Shown here: piece after piece, positions 14,901 to 24,500 of the stretch
How the letters are laid out: each line of letters begins with the position of its first letter
Numbering within the stretch: position 1 is the first letter of the stretch
NCBI RefSeq assembly: GCF_033115175.1
Contig: NW_026909196.1
Location: 4,526,001-4,590,000, forward strand
Direction: 5' to 3'
DNA from: Lepus europaeus
Taxonomy: Eukaryota > Chordata > Mammalia > Lagomorpha > Leporidae
DNA: 64,000 nucleotides
Program-made: the position numbers and the translations under genes
Notes under the pieces: generated by a model
Seen by the model: only the letters and a program-made list of their open reading frames with translations
Told to the model about the DNA's origin: nothing
The model's database searches: none

Positions 14901-15187
14901 CACATTCCTATTTTCTAGGGAGAAAGATAGAGGAACTGCGGCAAACAAACATGATATTTCTGTTTGTATAGATGACATTTTATGCACTTGCCTAACGAAA
15001 GGACTTTGCTTTTCTCCAAAACCATTTTTACTGTGATTTTTTTGGTTCATTGAATATGAATTCCACAACACTGTCCGGATATGACTGGATGAAACCAGAA
15101 ATATACGGTTGTGTTTTGGGTAACTCAATCTGAAATATTGTGAAAGCCTCTGTGTTTGTGTTTTCTGGATATTATCAACGGACTTTA
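11938..15187 (+). repeat. Diverged satellite monomers outside the higher-order repeat
   Basis: The same ~372-bp satellite continues in the same orientation, but monomers are visibly more different from each other and from the 11-mer. Changes include AGGAAACCAGAAATATCC replacing GATGAAACCGGAAATATCC, small indels, and near 14500 a type with GAGCTTGGATACAGTG. No gene is supported. The right end is the insertion point of an L1-family element within the motif CGGACTTTA. Confidence 0.93.
13429..14175 (+). repeat. Recent tandem duplication of one satellite monomer
   Basis: Two adjacent ~370-bp monomers are nearly identical. The one visible substitution is TTTTCCGGAT near 13680 against TTTTACGGAT near 14050. 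Both carry the uncommon GACTGTAGGAAACCAG variant. Their similarity far exceeds that of the surrounding monomers, which indicates a single-monomer duplication much younger than the block around it. Confidence 0.85.
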
Positions 15188-16358
15188 ATTTTTTTCCTTT
15201 TCTTTAACTTTTTTAATGAATATAAATTTCCAGTGTACAGCTTATGGATTACTGTGCCTTCCCCCTCCCATAACTTCCCTCCCTCTGCAAGCCTCCCCTC
15301 TCCTGCTCCCTCGCTCCTTTCATTTGCATCAAGATTCATTTTCAATTCTCTTTATATACAGAAGATCAAATTAGTATATATGAAGTAAAGATTTCAACAG
15401 TTTGCACCCACATAGAAACACAAAGGGAAACATACTGTTTGAGTACTAGCTATAGCATTAAATCACAATGTACAGCACATTAAGGACAGAGATCCCACAT
15501 GAGGAGCAAGTGCACAGTAGCTCCTGTTGTTGACCCAACAAATTGACACTCTAGTTTATGGCGCCAGTAACCATCCTAGGCTGCCATCATGAGTTGCCAA
15601 GGCTATGGAAGCCTTCCAAGTTTACCGACTCTGATCATATTTAGACAAGGTCATAAAAGACAGAGTGAGGATTGTAACCAATGATCCTAAGAGTGGCATT
15701 TACCAGGTTTGAACAATTGTACAGCATTAAGTGGGGAAGAGGACCATCAGTACACACAGGTTGGGAGTAGAGCCATTGGTGGTAGAGTAGAGGTTATGAT
15801 TACAAAGGAATGAGGCCCAAGTGCACTAGACAGGGCCTAGAACAAAGGACAGAGTCATTATTAGAGGAGCTAAGAAAGGTGCTGTCTAAGCTACAAGTAA
15901 GTTTTCTGATTGAGAGGGAAACAGAACCTGATAGAAGGGGCTTGATAATAATCTGGTGGGCTTTAGGCCTTGTAAGTTAAGAGGCCCAGACCTATCTATC
16001 TCTTCACATGGGGTATATCCTAAGGGAGGTGTGAACCTCCTAGGGGAAGGCACTCTGTTGACTTTCATTACTTGGCTGGCCTGGGAGGAGAGCTGGGCAG
16101 GTAAATGCAGGGGACATCTCGAACAAGAAATTTACAGTTCTGCCTGCAATGTTGCTGACCCTACTTGACCAAACCCTCAGCTGCAGTGGTCACTTTGGAA
16201 GTTGGGCTGAGTGAAGGGCTTTTCAGCTTAGAGCCAATAAGATCTGTGGCTCTGACCTGGGCATCCTTCGACTCCAGGGCAGGTCCATTTCCAGTGATCC
16301 AACTCTTGGCAGAGCTACCAGGGCTCTTCACAAGCTGACTTCTGCTGAAGCCCAGGAT
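15188..16358 (-). other. 3' UTR and A-rich tail of the L1/HAL1-like element
   Basis: On the minus strand this ends in an A-rich tail next to the target duplication. Before it lies a G/A-rich tract (complement of the C/T-rich 15255-15330). The block from 15330 to about 15530 matches in order and motifs the L1 3' end at 46400-46940 (for example AAAGAGAATT next to a G-rich tract and ATTCATTAA). No open frame of note is present. The sequence around 15570-15610 resembles what I remember of rabbit L1 3' UTR; that is recollection, not a search. Confidence 0.65.
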
Positions 16359-16879
16359 TGTAGTGGAATGAGAAGGCCATGCCAAGGTGGCCACTGGCAA
16401 GCGAGTGTCAGTTAGTCAGGAATGGCTTTGAAACCCACCTGGCTTTGGAAAATGCCTAGCAACAGGCTGTGATTGGATGGCTCTGGAAACTGCCTGGCGA
16501 CACGCTGTGATTGGATGGATTTGAAACTGCCTGGCGACAGGCTGTGATTGGATGGCTCTGGAAACTGTCTGGCAACAGGCTGTGATTGAATGGATTTGAA
16601 ACTGCCTGGCGACAGGCTGTGATTGGATGGCTGTGGAAACTGCCTGGCAACAGGCTGTGATTGGTTGGGGTATGGACCGCCCCTTGACCAGATTGGCTGG
16701 TCTTGGCTATATAAGCTGTTGAGCCAACTGTAATAAACGAGTCTGCAGGCTGCTCGCCACAAGCCTGCTCTCACCCGACTCCCGGGGTCTGTGTGTTGAC
16801 TCCGCGCCTCTTGCCCCCACCACGCTGCTCTTCTCAGAAACGAACCCACTGCAACATTGTTGAAAAATCAACGGCAACA
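16359..16879 (+). repeat. 5' LTR of the class II provirus
   Basis: Starts TGTAGTGG and ends GGCAACA, giving the TG...CA ends of a retroviral LTR. U3 has six tandem units of about 38 bp (16437-16665), then TATATAAG at 16708-16715 and a poly(A) signal AATAAA at 16732-16737. The minus-strand open frames across this LTR occur in both LTRs and simply read through the 38-bp units; they are not genes. Confidence 0.9.
16437..16665 (+). promoter_or_regulatory. Six U3 repeats, each with an inverted CCAAT box
   Basis: Six imperfect units of 36-39 bp share CTGGCRACAGGCTGTGATTG and the tail GATGG followed by CTCTGG or ATTTG. Each carries ATTGG, the reverse of the CCAAT box bound by NF-Y, or a variant of it (ATTGA in the fourth unit). 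The array ends about 45 bp upstream of the TATA box. Repeated CCAAT boxes in this position usually act as a promoter-proximal enhancer. The same array is present in the 3' LTR at 18407-18635. Confidence 0.8.
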
Positions 16880-16881
16880 TC

Positions 16882-16900
16882 TGGCGCGCCAACGTGACTG
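16882..16900 (+). other. Primer binding site, tRNA-Lys type, imperfect
   Basis: TGGCGCGCCAACGTGACTG starts two bases after the LTR. It resembles the tRNA-Lys(1,2) primer site used by many class II retroviruses, with one extra G and 3' mismatches. The position and the TGGCGC start support the call; which tRNA-Lys isoacceptor it matches is uncertain. Confidence 0.65.
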
Positions 16901-17326
16901 AGAAAGAGACAGTGTGTCGCACTCTGCGAGGTCCCCCTGGATTTCGGCAAGTAGGCCCCTCCGTGTTTTGTGTGCTGTTCGGTTCTGTGAGGGTGAGCAC
17001 AGAACCCCCTCCTACGCCCCTTTCCTTGTCCTTGTCCTCGGTCTAAGTGACCCCAGGTTAGCACACACCACCCTGAAGCGTACGTCGCTTCTAGGCTCCT
17101 CCTTTTACTTTCGGTTCGCCCGGTGAATTCACATAAGGGACTGATCATCCCAGAATTCGGAACCAAGTCATCTTCCCTCACTCGAGAGAGGTGACGCTCC
17201 AGAGACACCATGTGGGCATACGGCCTTGACCTAACGAATCAAGGAAGTTCCCCACTAAGCACAGGACATAGGAACGATCTGATACACCACTATCTGTTTG
17301 TCTAGCATAGGGAAACCTCCTGCAAA
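16901..17326 (+). other. Leader of the class II provirus
   Basis: 426 bp between primer site and first frame. No recognisable coding unit; the open frames on the other strand are short and have no domains. Retroviral leaders normally hold the splice donor and packaging signal. GAGGGTGAGC near 16988 is a possible donor, weakly supported. Confidence 0.5.
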
Positions 17327-18115
17327 ATGCCATCCACAGCTGAGGTGCTAGGAATTTGCTTTGTTACAGCAGCAGTGCTGTACGTGTCTTTCCTCTGGCT
17401 AGAGTTGGCGTACCGTGCCGCTCTTAAGTGCTCAGACATAGGAAAGATACCCCCCTCTCAGAATCCTGCGCAGATTATGAAACATAGTGAATCTGTGAGT
17501 GATAGGAGCCTGACACTCCAGGTCCCTGTCTCGCAGACAATGGTTTATGACTTAGGGAGAGAGAGCTCGGACAGTGAAAAAAACAACGTAGCAAACAAGG
17601 TAGCAACGCCTAGTCAGCCACCCCCCACATACCCGTGGGATGAACTAAGAGGACCTCTACACAATAACTCATGCAATGTCATCCCATCCACACCCAGTGA
17701 GGATCCCCACATTTGTGGCAGTCCTCGGGCACCCCAAGCTCTCAGGACTGCCGGTAGATCCCATGCCATCAGCATGTTTGCTGCTAATGTTGAAGTGTAT
17801 GCAAAATTCAGGCCCTGGATTCCAACGCCTATAAAAAGGCTTCTATTAACCAAGGGTCGAGGATATGCTTGTGTCTTTCCAGAGAATGCGGAACAGCCCA
17901 TTTGGGTACCAGCCAGAAACATCAAGCCTGCAACTGACAGCCAACCAGAACCAGCTGAACAAGACCGAGACTCTGCCTTGTTAGCAGACACACCTGCCCT
18001 ATCATCCTACCCTGAGAAACTGCCCAAAGCCATATCTGTTACTGTTGTATACCCCACTAGCTCTGGTCAGCCACTCAAATGGCCCACAGCCTGTGTGCGG
18101 TCATGCCATTCCTGA
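17327..18115 (+). pseudogene. Gag N-terminus fused to the integrase C-terminus (deletion product)
   Basis: A 262-codon frame lies between the leader and the 3' LTR. Residues 7-30 form a hydrophobic, membrane-type segment right after the start, as in IAP-type Gag that is directed to the ER. A PPTY late-domain motif (PPxY) is at residues 99-102. Residues about 177-201 (GRGYACVF, then [11 protein letters not shown]) look like the C-terminal DNA-binding domain of a class II integrase. The middle of gag and almost all of pol are missing, so this appears to be an in-frame product of a large internal deletion. It has no protease, reverse transcriptase or integrase catalytic core and cannot support replication. 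The piece after residue 205 is unassigned. The frame is open, so a protein could be made. Family assignment rests on motifs seen by eye. Confidence 0.65.
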
Positions 18116-18328
18116 TAACCGTTATTCTTCATTCCTAGCCCTATCTGAGCAAGTAATCCTGTGGTCTCTTGATTTGAGCGCTGGTTAGTCAATGACGGGT
18201 AAGATCCCCTGGGGGACAACCTAAGACAGGCACAGCTGCGTACGGAGACCACATGGGAACGGGGTCAACAATGGTATGGCCAAGAATCATGCCTCCCGTT
18301 GCTCAAAAAATAAAGGAAAAGGGGGAAA
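18116..18328 (+). other. 3' untranslated part and polypurine tract of the class II provirus
   Basis: No open frame continues here. The last bases, 18312-18328, are AAAGGAAAAGGGGGAAA (preceded by T), a polypurine tract directly abutting the TGTAGTGG of the 3' LTR; such tracts prime plus-strand synthesis. Nothing recognisable of env or an accessory gene remains between 18116 and 18311. Confidence 0.8.
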
Positions 18329-18849
18329 TGTAGTGGAATGAGAAGGCCATGCCAAGGTGGCCACTGGCAAGCGAGTGTCAGTTAGTCAGGAATGGCTTTG
18401 AAACCCACCTGGCTTTGGAAAATGCCTAGCAACAGGCTGTGATTGGATGGCTCTGGAAACTGCCTGGCGACACGCTGTGATTGGATGGATTTGAAACTGC
18501 CTGGCGACAGGCTGTGATTGGATGGCTCTGGAAACTGTCTGGCAACAGGCTGTGATTGAATGGATTTGAAACTGCCTGGCGACAGGCTGTGATTGGATGG
18601 CTGTGGAAACTGCCTGGCAACAGGCTGTGATTGGTTGGGGTATGGACCGCCCCTTGACCAGATTGGCTGGTCTTGGCTATATAAGCTGTTGAGCCAACTG
18701 TAATAAACGAGTCTGCAGGCTGCTCGCCACAAGCCTGCTCTCACCCGACTCCCGGGGTCTGTGTGTTGACTCCGCGCCTCTTGCCCCCACCACGCTGCTC
18801 TTCTCAGAAATGAACCCACTGCAACATTGTTGAAAAATCAATGGCAACA
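18329..18849 (+). repeat. 3' LTR of the class II provirus
   Basis: 521 bp, the same structure as the 5' LTR (six U3 repeats, TATATAAG, AATAAA). Visible differences from the 5' LTR are AGAAATG against AGAAACG near 18810 and ATCAATGG against ATCAACGG near 18840. Both are C to T at CpG sites, typical of methylated cytosine decay. Confidence 0.9.
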
Positions 18850-18855
18850 CAGGCT

Positions 18856-19628
18856 TACCACATTGAAAGCCATATAACTATGGATGACAAAAGACTTTAA
18901 GTCACCATGTTTAAAATTATAAACTCATCAACCAACAAGAGGCACTTGCTTACTTCACAGTATTTTTGAAAGCACCTGTAGGATTTTACAAGTATTTAAC
19001 CCTTTAGGCCTCTGGGGCTTTCTCATTAAGATAACTATCATGTCTAGTAACACAAGATCATTAGAATTTTAATTCTCAAACATTTGTATTAATAGCATTT
19101 TCCATTATAGAAACTTAAAGTCTGGTAGCACATCACATCCTGACAGTCCTTCTAATATAATCCAAATAGCCTGCTAAGTTGGTGTCTCTATAAGATGAGA
19201 GACATAGGTCCTTCGATTTTTTCAGTTGGGCCCAAACTGGAAAAACCAAAGTCCAGGATTTACTGGAAAGTTTAGAGACCAGATTGTTTGAAACTTTGAC
19301 TTTTTGAATGCCTGTCAAGAATGCCAAGAAGGCTCAAAATCCAAAATATCTGGTTGAAATAAGATTCCTTAAAATCATGACATAACATAGACCAAATTTG
19401 ATCATTGTTACAAGGTGACTATTCAAATCTTTGAAAAGAAGCACATATTTAAATAACCCATAGCTCTTAATAAATATTCAGCTGTTTTTGAACAATTAGA
19501 ATTTAACAGACATCAAGAACACATAATAGATTACTTTAACACATTGCTTTAACAGAGCATCAGAGTTTAATTCTATGTCAAAGAGAAATTGAGCCTCCTG
19601 TGATCTTTTGCGGTGAGGTTTCCTTCCT
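18856..19628 (-). other. Non-coding part of the L1/HAL1-like element between ORF1 and the provirus
   Basis: 773 bp where an L1 would begin ORF2. No frame over about 74 codons and no endonuclease or reverse transcriptase motif on either strand. AT-rich with no internal repeats seen. Together with 15188-16358 it makes a 3' UTR of about 1.9 kb, long for an L1. Confidence 0.6.
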
Positions 19629-20336
19629 TTACCTTCTTTCATATTGGTGACCGTGTTTCTGTGTTTCCGTGTGTAACACATCATTAAGCATCTTTGGCAG
19701 GGCAGGATGAGTGGCAACAAATTCTTTCAGTTTCTGTTTGCTATGAAAAGTCTTAATTTCACCTTCATTCACAAATGAGAGCTTTGCAGGATATAGTATT
19801 CTGGGCTGGCAGTTTTTCTCTCTTAATACCTGGGCTATGTCTCGCCATTCCCTTCTAGCTTGTAGGGTTTCTGACGAGAAGTCTGCTGTGAGTCTAATTG
19901 GAGATCCTCTAAGAGTAATCTGACGTTTCTCTCTTGCACCTTTTAGGATCTTTTCTTTATGTTTCACTGTGATGAGTGTGATTACAACATGTCGTGGTGA
20001 GGATCTCTTTTGGTCATGTTTATTAGGGGTTCTATAAGCTTCCTGTACTAGGATGCCTCTGTCCTTCTCCAAACCTGGGAAATTTTCTGCTAGTATCTCC
20101 CTGAAAATGCCTTCTAATCCTTTCTCCCTCTCCATGCCTTCAGGAACTCCTAGAACCCGAATGTTGGGTTTTTTAATAGTATCCTGTAGATTCCTGACAA
20201 TATTTTTTAGATTTCTGATTTCTTCTTCTTTTCTTTGGTTTGCCTGTTTCCTTTCCTGTTCTCCGTCGTCTAAGTCTGATATTCTCTCTTCTGCTTCGCC
20301 CATTCTGTTTTTAAGGCTCTCTAATGTGCTTGTCAT
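19629..20336 (-). pseudogene. L1 ORF1 protein, RRM and C-terminal domain part
   Basis: A 235-residue frame on the minus strand encodes most of an L1 ORF1 protein. The first ~45 residues form the end of the coiled coil (heptads around SLKNRMGEAEERISDL). Residues about 48-150 contain the RRM-like domain (NIRVLGVPEG, then the acidic IFREILAENFPGL). The C-terminal domain follows (SSPRHVVITL, the basic KGAREKRQITLRG, FSSETLQARREW, RILYPAKLSF). ORF1p is the RNA-binding trimer that coats L1 RNA and acts as a nucleic-acid chaperone. The ATG at 20336 is internal to the normal protein; the N-terminal part lies upstream in another frame, so ORF1 is broken. The final ~15 residues (TQKHGHQYERR region) extend beyond the usual end. 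Confidence 0.88.
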
Positions 20337-20410
20337 TTGATTATTGAATTCTTCATTTCATTATGATTTCTCATCACTATCACAGTTTCTTGTTCCACTA
20401 GTTGTTTCAT

Positions 20411-20689
20411 TTAATTTTGATTCCTCCTTAATATTTCATTTTCACGAGAGAGATTTTCTAGCTTGTCCATTAAGGATTTCTGTAGTTCAAGAATTTGTTT
20501 TTGAGAACTTCTTAATGTTCTTATCAATGTTTTGAGATCCGCTTCTTGCATTTCTTCGATCTCATCATCTTCATAATCTTGAATTGGGGTGTCTTTTTCA
20601 TTTGTGGGCGTCATAGTGTCTTCCTTGTTCTCGTTAGCTTGGTTTTTGTGTTTGTTGTTTGGCATGTTGGAGATATTTGGTTTCTTCAC
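20411..20689 (-). pseudogene. L1 ORF1 protein, N-terminal coiled-coil part
   Basis: 92 codons on the minus strand, rich in Asn, Lys, Glu and Gln, with a coiled-coil stretch near the end (leucines and charged residues through IRTLRSSQKQILELQKSL). The likely true start is the second methionine, MPNNKHK, at about 20665. The frame ends at a stop near 20411, and the next ~75 bp reach the downstream ORF1 piece through a change of frame and a further in-frame stop. This element therefore cannot make full-length ORF1p. Confidence 0.8.
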
Positions 20690-21596
20690 TGTGGTGTTTT
20701 TTCTTGTTACACTATGGCTCTATATTAAGTGGACTGTCTGCTTTCAGTGGAGTCTTAGAGGCTTGAGATGAGTGTGGACTGAGAGCTGTGTTTGGTTCCT
20801 CAGGGTTGAGGGTGTGTCAAAGATGAAACTCCCAGGTTAGGTGTGGTAAATGTCTCTTTCTTTTTTTGATTCATAAGGGAAGTAATTCTGCACAGCTGAA
20901 CGTAATTGGAGGTAGTTAACAGGCAAATGATATACCCACAGGAGCCAGAGATCGGAAGCTCTTTCCCAAGGACCACACAGGAAATCTGTGCTGCCCTCAG
21001 TGTGGGCTCCAATTCTCCTGCAGTCTCCCACTGGGTTGCCAAGTTAGATCCTAACCTCCTGTTATTTCACCCCTCCCCCCAGAGTCAGGTGTTTCTGCTA
21101 GGCTCAGGGCCGGTGCAGACCTGAGGTCGCCCTGCTTATGACGTATGTCCAAAATGGCGCCTGCTCTGTCTTGCTCACCTTTGAGATGTGAGCGGAGAGA
21201 GAGAAACTTGTGTCCGTATCGGTCACTTTTTTTATTTGTTTCCTCTTTCTCTTCTCGTCAGCATGGTGAATTTTTCCCCACGGAGTTTCAAGCTTCGTTC
21301 CCTCTAGCCTCCTCTTTCCACTTGCCCGCTGGTGTCTCGGGCTATTGAGGTTCGGCTCACCTCGCGTTCCAGCACTGGTGTGCTGAGTCTGCCGCTGGTG
21401 TCCCGAACTTGGGCTCCCACGCTTTCCACACAGGTACATTGTGAATCACTAGTTCCGAAACTGTTTCCTCTGCTGTTTCATCCCCTATTCTTCCTTGACC
21501 CTGCAGTATCTCCACTTATATTAAACTGTCTTTCCCCGGACTAATAGTGTGCTCACTGCCTATTCCGCCATCTTGCCGCTCTCCTAATTTCCTATC
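20690..21596 (-). promoter_or_regulatory. 5' UTR and internal promoter of the L1/HAL1-like element
   Basis: About 900 bp upstream of ORF1 and more GC-rich than the satellite. On the minus strand it starts near the target duplication with GCGGCAAGATGGCGG (complement of 21565-21579), a YY1-type AAGATGGC element in the position where L1 promoters set the start site. A second AAATGGCGCC-type element lies at 21150-21160. An intact 5' end means the insertion was full length at this side. Confidence 0.7.
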
Positions 21597-24500
21597 CGGA
21601 CTTTATTTTTTAGAATGTCGTTTATCGGGGAACATTTTATTTTGAGCTTGGATACCGCAATTGGTTCCAAATGGAGACACCAGCTGAACATATTCATATT
21701 TTCTAGGGAGAAAGCTAGGAGAACTGTGGTAAACAAACATGATATTGCTCACGAATTCCACACAAGTTTGTCTGGATATGACTGGAAGAAACCGGAAATA
21801 TCCGGTTGTGTTTTGGCTAACTCAATCCCAAATATTGTGAAAGCCTCTGTGTTTGTGTTTTATGGGTATTATCGATGGACTTTATTGTTTTCAATATTTT
21901 CTCAGGGAACATTTAATTTTGTATCGTAGTAACACTAATTGGTTAATCATGGGGACACCAGCTCTACACATTCATATTTTCTAGGGAGACTGCTAGAGGA
22001 ATTACGCAAACAAACATGATATTTCTGTTTGTATAGATGACATTTTATGCACTTGCCAAACTTAAAGACTTTGCTTTTCTCCAAAACCATTTTTCTGTGA
22101 TTTTCTCGGTACACTTCATATGAATTGCACACAAGTTTGTCTGGATATGACTGGATACAACCGGAAATATGCGGTATTGTTTTGGATAACTCAATCCCGG
22201 ATATTGTTACAGCCCCTGTGTTTGTGTATTCCTGATATTAACCACGGACTTTATTGTTTGAATGCTTTTTACCAGGGAACATTTAATTTTGTACTGTTGA
22301 AACACTAATTGGTTAAACATGGGGACACCAACTCTACACATTCATATTTTCTAGGGAGAAAGCTAGAGGAACTGCAGCAAACAAAAATGATATTTCTCTT
22401 TGTATCTATGAGATTTTATGCACTTTCCTAACGAAAAGACTTTGCTATTCTCAAAAACCATTTTTACTGTGATTTTCTCCGTCCATTGCATACATATTCC
22501 ACAACAGTTTGTCCGGATATGACTGGATGAACCTGGAAATATCCGGTTTTGTTTTGGCTAAATCAATCCCAAATATTGCCCCAGCCACTTTGGCTAACTC
22601 AATCTTAAATATTGTGAAAGATTCTTTTTTTGTGTGTTTTCTGGAGATTATCGATGCACTTTATTGTTTTGAATAATTTTATCAGGGAACATTTAATTTT
22701 GTACCGTAGAAACACTAATTGGTTCCACATGGAGACACCAGCTCTACACATTCATATTTTCCAGGGAGACAACTAGAGGAACTGCGGCAAAAATGATATT
22801 TCTATTTGTATAGATGACATTTTATGCACTTGCCTAATGAAAAGACTTTGCTTTTCTCCAAAACCATTTTACTGTGATTTTTTTGGTTCATTGCATACGA
22901 ATTCCACACCACTTTTTCCGGATATGACTGGATGAAAACAGAAATATCCGGTTATGTTTTGGCTAACTAAATTTGAAATATTGTGAAAGCCTCTGTGTTG
23001 GTGTTTTCTGGATATTATCGATGGACTTTATTGTTTTGAATGTTTTTATCAGGGAACATTTAATTTTGTACCGTTGAAACACTAATTAGTTAATCATGGG
23101 GACACCAGCTCTACACATTCGTATTTTCTAGGGAGAAAGCTAGAGGAACTGCGGAAACAAACATGATATTTCTGTTTGTATCTATGATATTTTATGCATT
23201 TGCCTAAAGAAAAGACTTTGCTATTCTCCAACACCATTTTTACTGTAATATTCTCGGTCCATTGCATATGAATTCCACAACAGTTTGTCCGGATATGACT
23301 GGATGAAACCGGAAATATCCGGTTTTGTTTTGCTAACTCAATCCCAAATATTGCTCCAGCTACTGTTTTTGTTTTTTCTGGGTATTATCAACGGACTTTA
23401 GTGTTTGGAATGTTTTTTTATCGGGGAACATTTTATTTTGAGCTTGGATACAGTAATTAGTTGCACATGGAGAAACCAGCTGAACATATTCGTATTTTCT
23501 AGGGAGAAAGCTAGAGGAACTGCGGCAAACAAACATGATATTTCTGTTTGTATCGATGACATTTTATGCACTTGCCTAACGAAAAGACTTTGCTTTTCTG
23601 CAAAGCCATTTTTACTGTGATTTTTTCGGTCCATTGCATGCGAATTCCACAGCACTTTGTCTGGATATGACTGGATGAAAACAGAAATATCCGGTGGTGT
23701 TTTGGCTAACACAATCCGAAATATTGTGAAAGCCACTGTGTTTGTGTTTTCTGGATATTATCGATGGACTTTATTGTTTTGAATGTTTTTATCAGGGAAC
23801 ATTTAATTTTGTACCGTTGAAACACTAATTGGTTCATCATGGGGACACCAGCTCTACACATTCGTATTTTCTAGGGAGAAAGCTAGAGGAACTGCGGAAA
23901 ACAAACATGATATTTCTGTTTGTATAGATGACATTTGATGCACTTGCCTAACTAAAACACTTTGCTTTTCTCCAAAACCATTTTTACTGTGAATATCTCA
24001 GTCCATTGCTTTCGAATTCCACACCAGTTTGTCCGGATATGACTGGATGAAACCGGAAATATCCAGTATTGTTTTGGCTAACTCAATCCGAAATATTGTG
24101 AAAGCCTCTGTGTTGGTGTTTTCTGGATATTATCAACGGACTTTAGGTTTTTGAAAGTTTTGTATTGGGGAATATTTTATTTTGAGCTTGGATACAGTAA
24201 TTTGTTCCAAAAGGAGACACCAGCTGAACAAATTTGTAATTTCTAGGGAGAAAGCTAGAGGAACTGTGGCAAACAAACATGATATTTCTGTTGGTATCGA
24301 TGACATTTTATGCACTTGCTTATCGAAAAGACTTTGCTTTTCTCCAAAACCATTTTTACTGTGATTTTCTCGGTCCATTGCATATGAATTCCAAACCAGC
24401 TTTTCCGGATATGACTGGATGAAAACAGAAATATCCGGTGGTGGTTTGGCTAACTCAATCTGAAATATTGTGAAAGACTCTGTGTTTGTTTTTTCTGGAT

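Larger units (their letters stand above)
16353..18855 (+). mobile_element. Internally deleted class II (ERVK/IAP-like) endogenous provirus with its target duplication
   Basis: Two 521-bp LTRs (16359-16879 and 18329-18849) enclose 1449 bp. The flanks CAGGAT (16353-16358) and CAGGCT (18850-18855) fit a 6-bp target duplication with one later change; 6 bp is usual for class II elements. A tRNA-Lys-type primer site follows the 5' LTR and a polypurine tract precedes the 3' LTR. Only one open frame (262 codons) is left between them, so most of gag, protease, reverse transcriptase and env is gone. The LTRs differ at two positions by eye, both C to T, so the insertion is young. It lies on the plus strand inside the minus-strand L1-family element. 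Confidence 0.88.
15188..21596 (-). mobile_element. L1-family element with ORF1 and no ORF2 (HAL1-like), interrupted by a provirus
   Basis: The insertion is flanked by CGGACTTTA at 15179-15187 and again at 21597-21605, followed by T-rich sequence on both sides; this is the target site duplication within a satellite monomer. Read on the minus strand, it starts with an L1-type 5' UTR carrying GGCAAGATGGCGG near 21565-21577. It then has an ORF1 in two pieces (20689-20411 and 20336-19629), about 1.9 kb without a long frame, and a lagomorph L1-type 3' end with a purine-rich stretch (15240-15310) and A-rich tail (15188-15215). No reverse transcriptase or endonuclease frame is found. Without the nested provirus the element is about 3.9 kb. 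ORF1-only L1 derivatives are known in mammals as HAL1. A simple ORF2-deleted L1 remains possible. Confidence 0.75.

Noticed and set aside
1..15000. CRISPR-like regular repeats
   Set aside because: Units are ~372 bp, contiguous, without short repeats and unique spacers, in a mammalian genome.
16412..16849. 145-codon minus-strand frame rich in Gln, Pro and Ser
   Set aside because: It reads through the six U3 repeats and is duplicated in the 3' LTR (18382-18819). LTR structure explains it fully.
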